Shown: piece by piece, positions 61,691 to 64,000 of the stretch | Layout: each line of letters starts with the position of its first letter | Numbering within the stretch: position 1 is the first letter of the stretch | Origin: Shewanella zhangzhouensis | GTDB taxonomy: Bacteria; Pseudomonadota; Gammaproteobacteria; Enterobacterales; Shewanellaceae | Reading direction: 5' to 3' | Length of the DNA: 64,000 nt | Assembly: GCF_019457615.1 (NCBI RefSeq) | Contig: NZ_CP080414.1 | Span: forward strand, 3,222,501 to 3,286,500 | The notes under the pieces: model-generated | Seen by the model: the letters and a program-made list of their open reading frames with translations, nothing else | Told to the model about the DNA's origin: nothing | Database searches by the model: none | Program-made: the position numbers and the translations under genes

Positions 61691-62510
61691 TAAATCCTGT
61701 TGGCCTTTATTGGCTCTGACACTCGTTCTGGGCGGTTGCTCTTCCTCGCCTGAGCCCGGGGGCAACAACAAACCCAGCACCAAGGGGGACAGGTATCATC
61801 AAAAACACGATGCCTACCCAGACGCGGCGCCGGATGTCAGCCAGGTTCCCGATGCCATCCCACGTTACGAACCCTACAGCCGCGGCGGCAATAAACCCTA
61901 CACTGTGATGGGCAAGTCCTATAACGTGTTGGCGTCTGCCGCCAACTTCCGTGAATCGGGTCTCGCCTCCTGGTATGGCACCAAGTTCCATGGATATCAC
62001 ACCTCCAATGGCGAGGTGTATGACATGTACAGCATGACCGCTGCCCACAAGACCCTGCCGCTGCCAAGCTTTGTCCGCGTACGCAATCTGGATAACAAAA
62101 AAGAAGTGATAGTCAGAGTGAATGACAGGGGTCCGTTTCATGAGGGGCGCATCATTGATTTATCCTACGCCGCCGCCTATCGCCTCGGCATGCTGAACAC
62201 GGGTACCGCCCGCGTCGAGATTGAAACCATTTACATTCCTTCGCCGGAAAATGAGGCGTATACCAGCAGTCAGGATCCCAACCATTACTTTATTCAGGTT
62301 GTCGCATCCAAGGACAGAGACAGGCTGAACCGCCTGGGTAAAGAACTTGCCGCTAAATACCAGCTCGGATATCGGTTACAGGAAAAAGATACCCTCTATC
62401 GCCTGCAGCTGGGCCCCCTTGGCCACGAAGGTATTGCCAGTAAAATGCTGCAGCAAATGCGCCAACAGGGTTACCCTAGTGGCTATTTGGTTACTGAGCC
62501 CAAATCCTGA
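61674..62510 (+). CDS. rlpA: septal-ring lytic transglycosylase RlpA (lipoprotein)
   Basis: 278-residue lipoprotein (lipobox VLGGC, Cys22). The double-psi beta-barrel domain (ASWYGTKFHGYHTSNGEVYDMYSMTAAHKTLPLPS, residues ~100-135) carries the catalytic region, and a C-terminal SPOR domain (YFIQVVASKDRDRL ...) targets denuded glycan at the septum. The start is either ATG 61674 or 61680; both lie inside mltB. Confidence 0.95.
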   Translation: MPMPSSKSCWPLLALTLVLGGCSSSPEPGGNNKPSTKGDRYHQKHDAYPDAAPDVSQVPDAIPRYEPYSRGGNKPYTVMGKSYNVLASAANFRESGLASWYGTKFHGYHTSNGEVYDMYSMTAAHKTLPLPSFVRVRNLDNKKEVIVRVNDRGPFHEGRIIDLSYAAAYRLGMLNTGTARVEIETIYIPSPENEAYTSSQDPNHYFIQVVASKDRDRLNRLGKELAAKYQLGYRLQEKDTLYRLQLGPLGHEGIASKMLQQMRQQGYPSGYLVTEPKS

Positions 62511-62607
62511 ACATGAAGGAACCTTCACTGCAATCCCTTGTCAATTAATGTTAGACTCGACGGGTTTCATACCGTTTACTAAAACCTCCTGAGAAAACGT
62601 GTAGTTA

Positions 62608-63786
62608 ATGATGAAAGTAATCAAACCTAGCGCCCCAAAATCGATGTTGCTCCTGGCCATTATGTCTGCCAGCGCCTTTGCAGCACCACCGACCGTCGTT
62701 CCAGATGCCCCTTCCGTAGCCGCCAAAGCTTATGTGTTGATGGACTATCACACCGGCCAAATCATTGCCGAAGAACATGCTTATGAGCAGCTGAATCCGG
62801 CCAGCCTTACCAAGATGATGACCAGCTATGTGATTGGTCATGAAATGAAAGTGGGAAACATCTCACCTGAAGATGACGTCACCATCACCAAAAATGCCTG
62901 GTCAAAGAACTTTCCCGATTCCTCAAAGATGTTTATCGAGGTGGGCAAAACCGTAAAAGCTGCCGATTTGAACCGTGGCATCATCATCCAGTCCGGTAAC
63001 GATGCCTGTGTGGCCATGGCCGAGCACATTGCCGGTACCGAAGATGCTTTCGTCGATATGATGAATTCCTGGGCCAAGCAGCTCGGCATGACCGACAGCT
63101 ACTTTGAAAACAGCCACGGTCTGGACTCTGACAACCACAAAACCACCGCCTATGACATGGCAATTCTGGGTGCCGCCCTTATCCGTGATGTGCCGGAAGA
63201 GTACCGCATCTATTCCGAAAAAGAGTTCACCTTTAACGGCATCAAGCAATACAACCGTAACGGCCTCTTGTGGGACAAGAGCATGAACGTGGACGGTATT
63301 AAGACTGGCCACACCTCTGGCGCGGGTTATAACCTGGTGGCCTCTGCCACACAGGACGACATGCGTTTGATTTCTGTGGTCATGGGCGCCAGCAGCGAGG
63401 CTTCCCGTAAGGCCGAAAGCAAAAAGCTGCTGTCCTATGGTTTCCGCTTCTTTGAAACCGTTACCCCCTACAAGGCCGGTGACAGCTTCGTAAACCAACA
63501 AATTTGGTACGGCGATCGTGAGAGTGTCGACCTGGGTGTTGCCACCGACACTCCTCTGACCATTCGTCGCGGCAAAGGGAAAGAGCTTCAGGCCAACTTT
63601 GAACTGACCAAGCCACTGGAAGCACCACTGGCCAAAGGCGAAGTCGTAGGCCGCGTGTATTTCCAGTTGGATGGCAAAGACATAGCACAATTCCCGCTGG
63701 TAACACTGCAGGAAGTGAACGAAGGCAGCTGGTTCTCCAAACTGATGGATTACTTCAAGCAGCTCTTCGCCAGCTGGCTGAGCTAA
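62608..63786 (+). CDS. dacA: D-alanyl-D-alanine carboxypeptidase (PBP5/6 type)
   Basis: 392-residue low-molecular-weight PBP. Signal peptide to about AFA-APP, then ASLTKMM (S66-x2-K69), QSGND and KTGHTSG, a C-terminal PBP5-type beta domain and a terminal amphipathic helix (SKLMDYFKQLFASWLS) for membrane attachment. It trims pentapeptides. ATG at 62608 or 62611. Own terminator follows. Confidence 0.97.
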   Translation: MMKVIKPSAPKSMLLLAIMSASAFAAPPTVVPDAPSVAAKAYVLMDYHTGQIIAEEHAYEQLNPASLTKMMTSYVIGHEMKVGNISPEDDVTITKNAWSKNFPDSSKMFIEVGKTVKAADLNRGIIIQSGNDACVAMAEHIAGTEDAFVDMMNSWAKQLGMTDSYFENSHGLDSDNHKTTAYDMAILGAALIRDVPEEYRIYSEKEFTFNGIKQYNRNGLLWDKSMNVDGIKTGHTSGAGYNLVASATQDDMRLISVVMGASSEASRKAESKKLLSYGFRFFETVTPYKAGDSFVNQQIWYGDRESVDLGVATDTPLTIRRGKGKELQANFELTKPLEAPLAKGEVVGRVYFQLDGKDIAQFPLVTLQEVNEGSWFSKLMDYFKQLFASWLS

Positions 63787-63800
63787 GCCAACTTGGATGA

Positions 63801-63827
63801 AAATGCCACCTTCGGGTGGCATTTTTT
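63801..63827 (+). terminator. dacA terminator
   Basis: 10-bp perfect stem AAATGCCACC/GGTGGCATTT with loop TTCG and seven T. A TATAAT at 63851-63856 beyond it may serve ybeD. Confidence 0.9.
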
Positions 63828-63901
63828 TCGCCCCCAGACCTTGATTGGGCTATAATCGCCGCCATATTTGAGGCCCAAGCCCACGACAGAGATAATCGAC
63901 T

Positions 63902-64000
63902 ATGCTAAACACCACTTTTGACCAATATCTGGAGTTTCCCTGTTCATTCCCCTTCAAGGTTGTGGGAGATGCCAGCGAGACTTTGGCCGATCGCGTGGTC
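63902..64000 (+). CDS. ybeD: YbeD/DUF493 family protein (5' part, cut by window end)
   Basis: 33 codons from ATG 63902 to the edge: MLNTTFDQYLEFPCSFPFKVVG aligns with the start of YbeD, a small ACT-like protein that sits between dacA and lipB in E. coli. The synteny supports the call. Confidence 0.88.
   Translation, partial: MLNTTFDQYLEFPCSFPFKVVGDASETLADRVV

Overview
The window is a piece of chromosome from a gammaproteobacterium, most likely a Shewanella. The proteins are Shewanella/Vibrio-like. There is a complete Na+-NQR operon, and several gene strings keep the Escherichia coli order: hemA-prfA-prmC-sirB2-sirB1 with kdsA nearby, lolB-ispE-tRNAs-prs-ychF-pth, and miaB-ybeZ-ybeY-ybeX-lnt through leuS-lptE-holA-nadD-rsfS-rlmH-mrdA-rodA-rlpA-dacA-ybeD. 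No transposase, integrase, prophage, CRISPR array or rRNA operon is visible. The genus is an inference from protein resemblance and synteny; no search was run.

Layout. 1-4.0 kb: a chemoreceptor cut by the left edge, a two-subunit bacterioferritin operon and a GGDEF protein. 4.0-11.3 kb: nqrABCDEF followed by its maturation genes apbE and nqrM. 11.6-17.2 kb: an unusual outer-membrane barrel, luxS, and a dctQMP-type TRAP transporter. 17.3-23.7 kb: BolA-like and GcvR-like regulators, AlkB-like dioxygenase/rlmG, glutaredoxin 2, a membrane hydroxylase, a DUF2804 protein and a small outer-membrane barrel. 23.8-30.7 kb: yajG-ppiA-small ORF-ampG, yajQ, a VanZ-like protein, panE, an EamA transporter and kdsA. 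30.8-39.4 kb: a DUF819 permease, the sirB/prmC/prfA/hemA operon, then lolB-ispE and prs. 39.8-40.4 kb: six tRNA genes behind a classic stable-RNA promoter. 40.5-50 kb: ychF, pth, ubiF, miaB and the ybeZ-ybeY-ybeX-lnt string. 50-51.9 kb: a REC-EAL protein and a zinc-ribbon protein. 52-64 kb: leuS, LPS transport, replication and NAD genes, then the cell-elongation peptidoglycan cluster ending in dacA and the start of ybeD.

How the parts connect. Genes for energy (nqr), iron (bfr) and signalling (two c-di-GMP proteins) lie beside housekeeping operons. The most informative non-coding observations are two perfect TTGAT-N4-ATCAA palindromes, the FNR/EtrA consensus, one upstream of bfr and one in the nqr upstream region; together they suggest oxygen-responsive control of both operons. 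Other points of note are a hairpin that would cover the ribosome binding site of a small outer-membrane protein, an intercistronic hairpin between nqrF and apbE, complementary loss of active-site residues in the two bacterioferritin subunits, and a TonB-receptor-like barrel whose plug looks strongly reduced. I found no clear previously undescribed multi-gene system; most of the window is conserved core genome.
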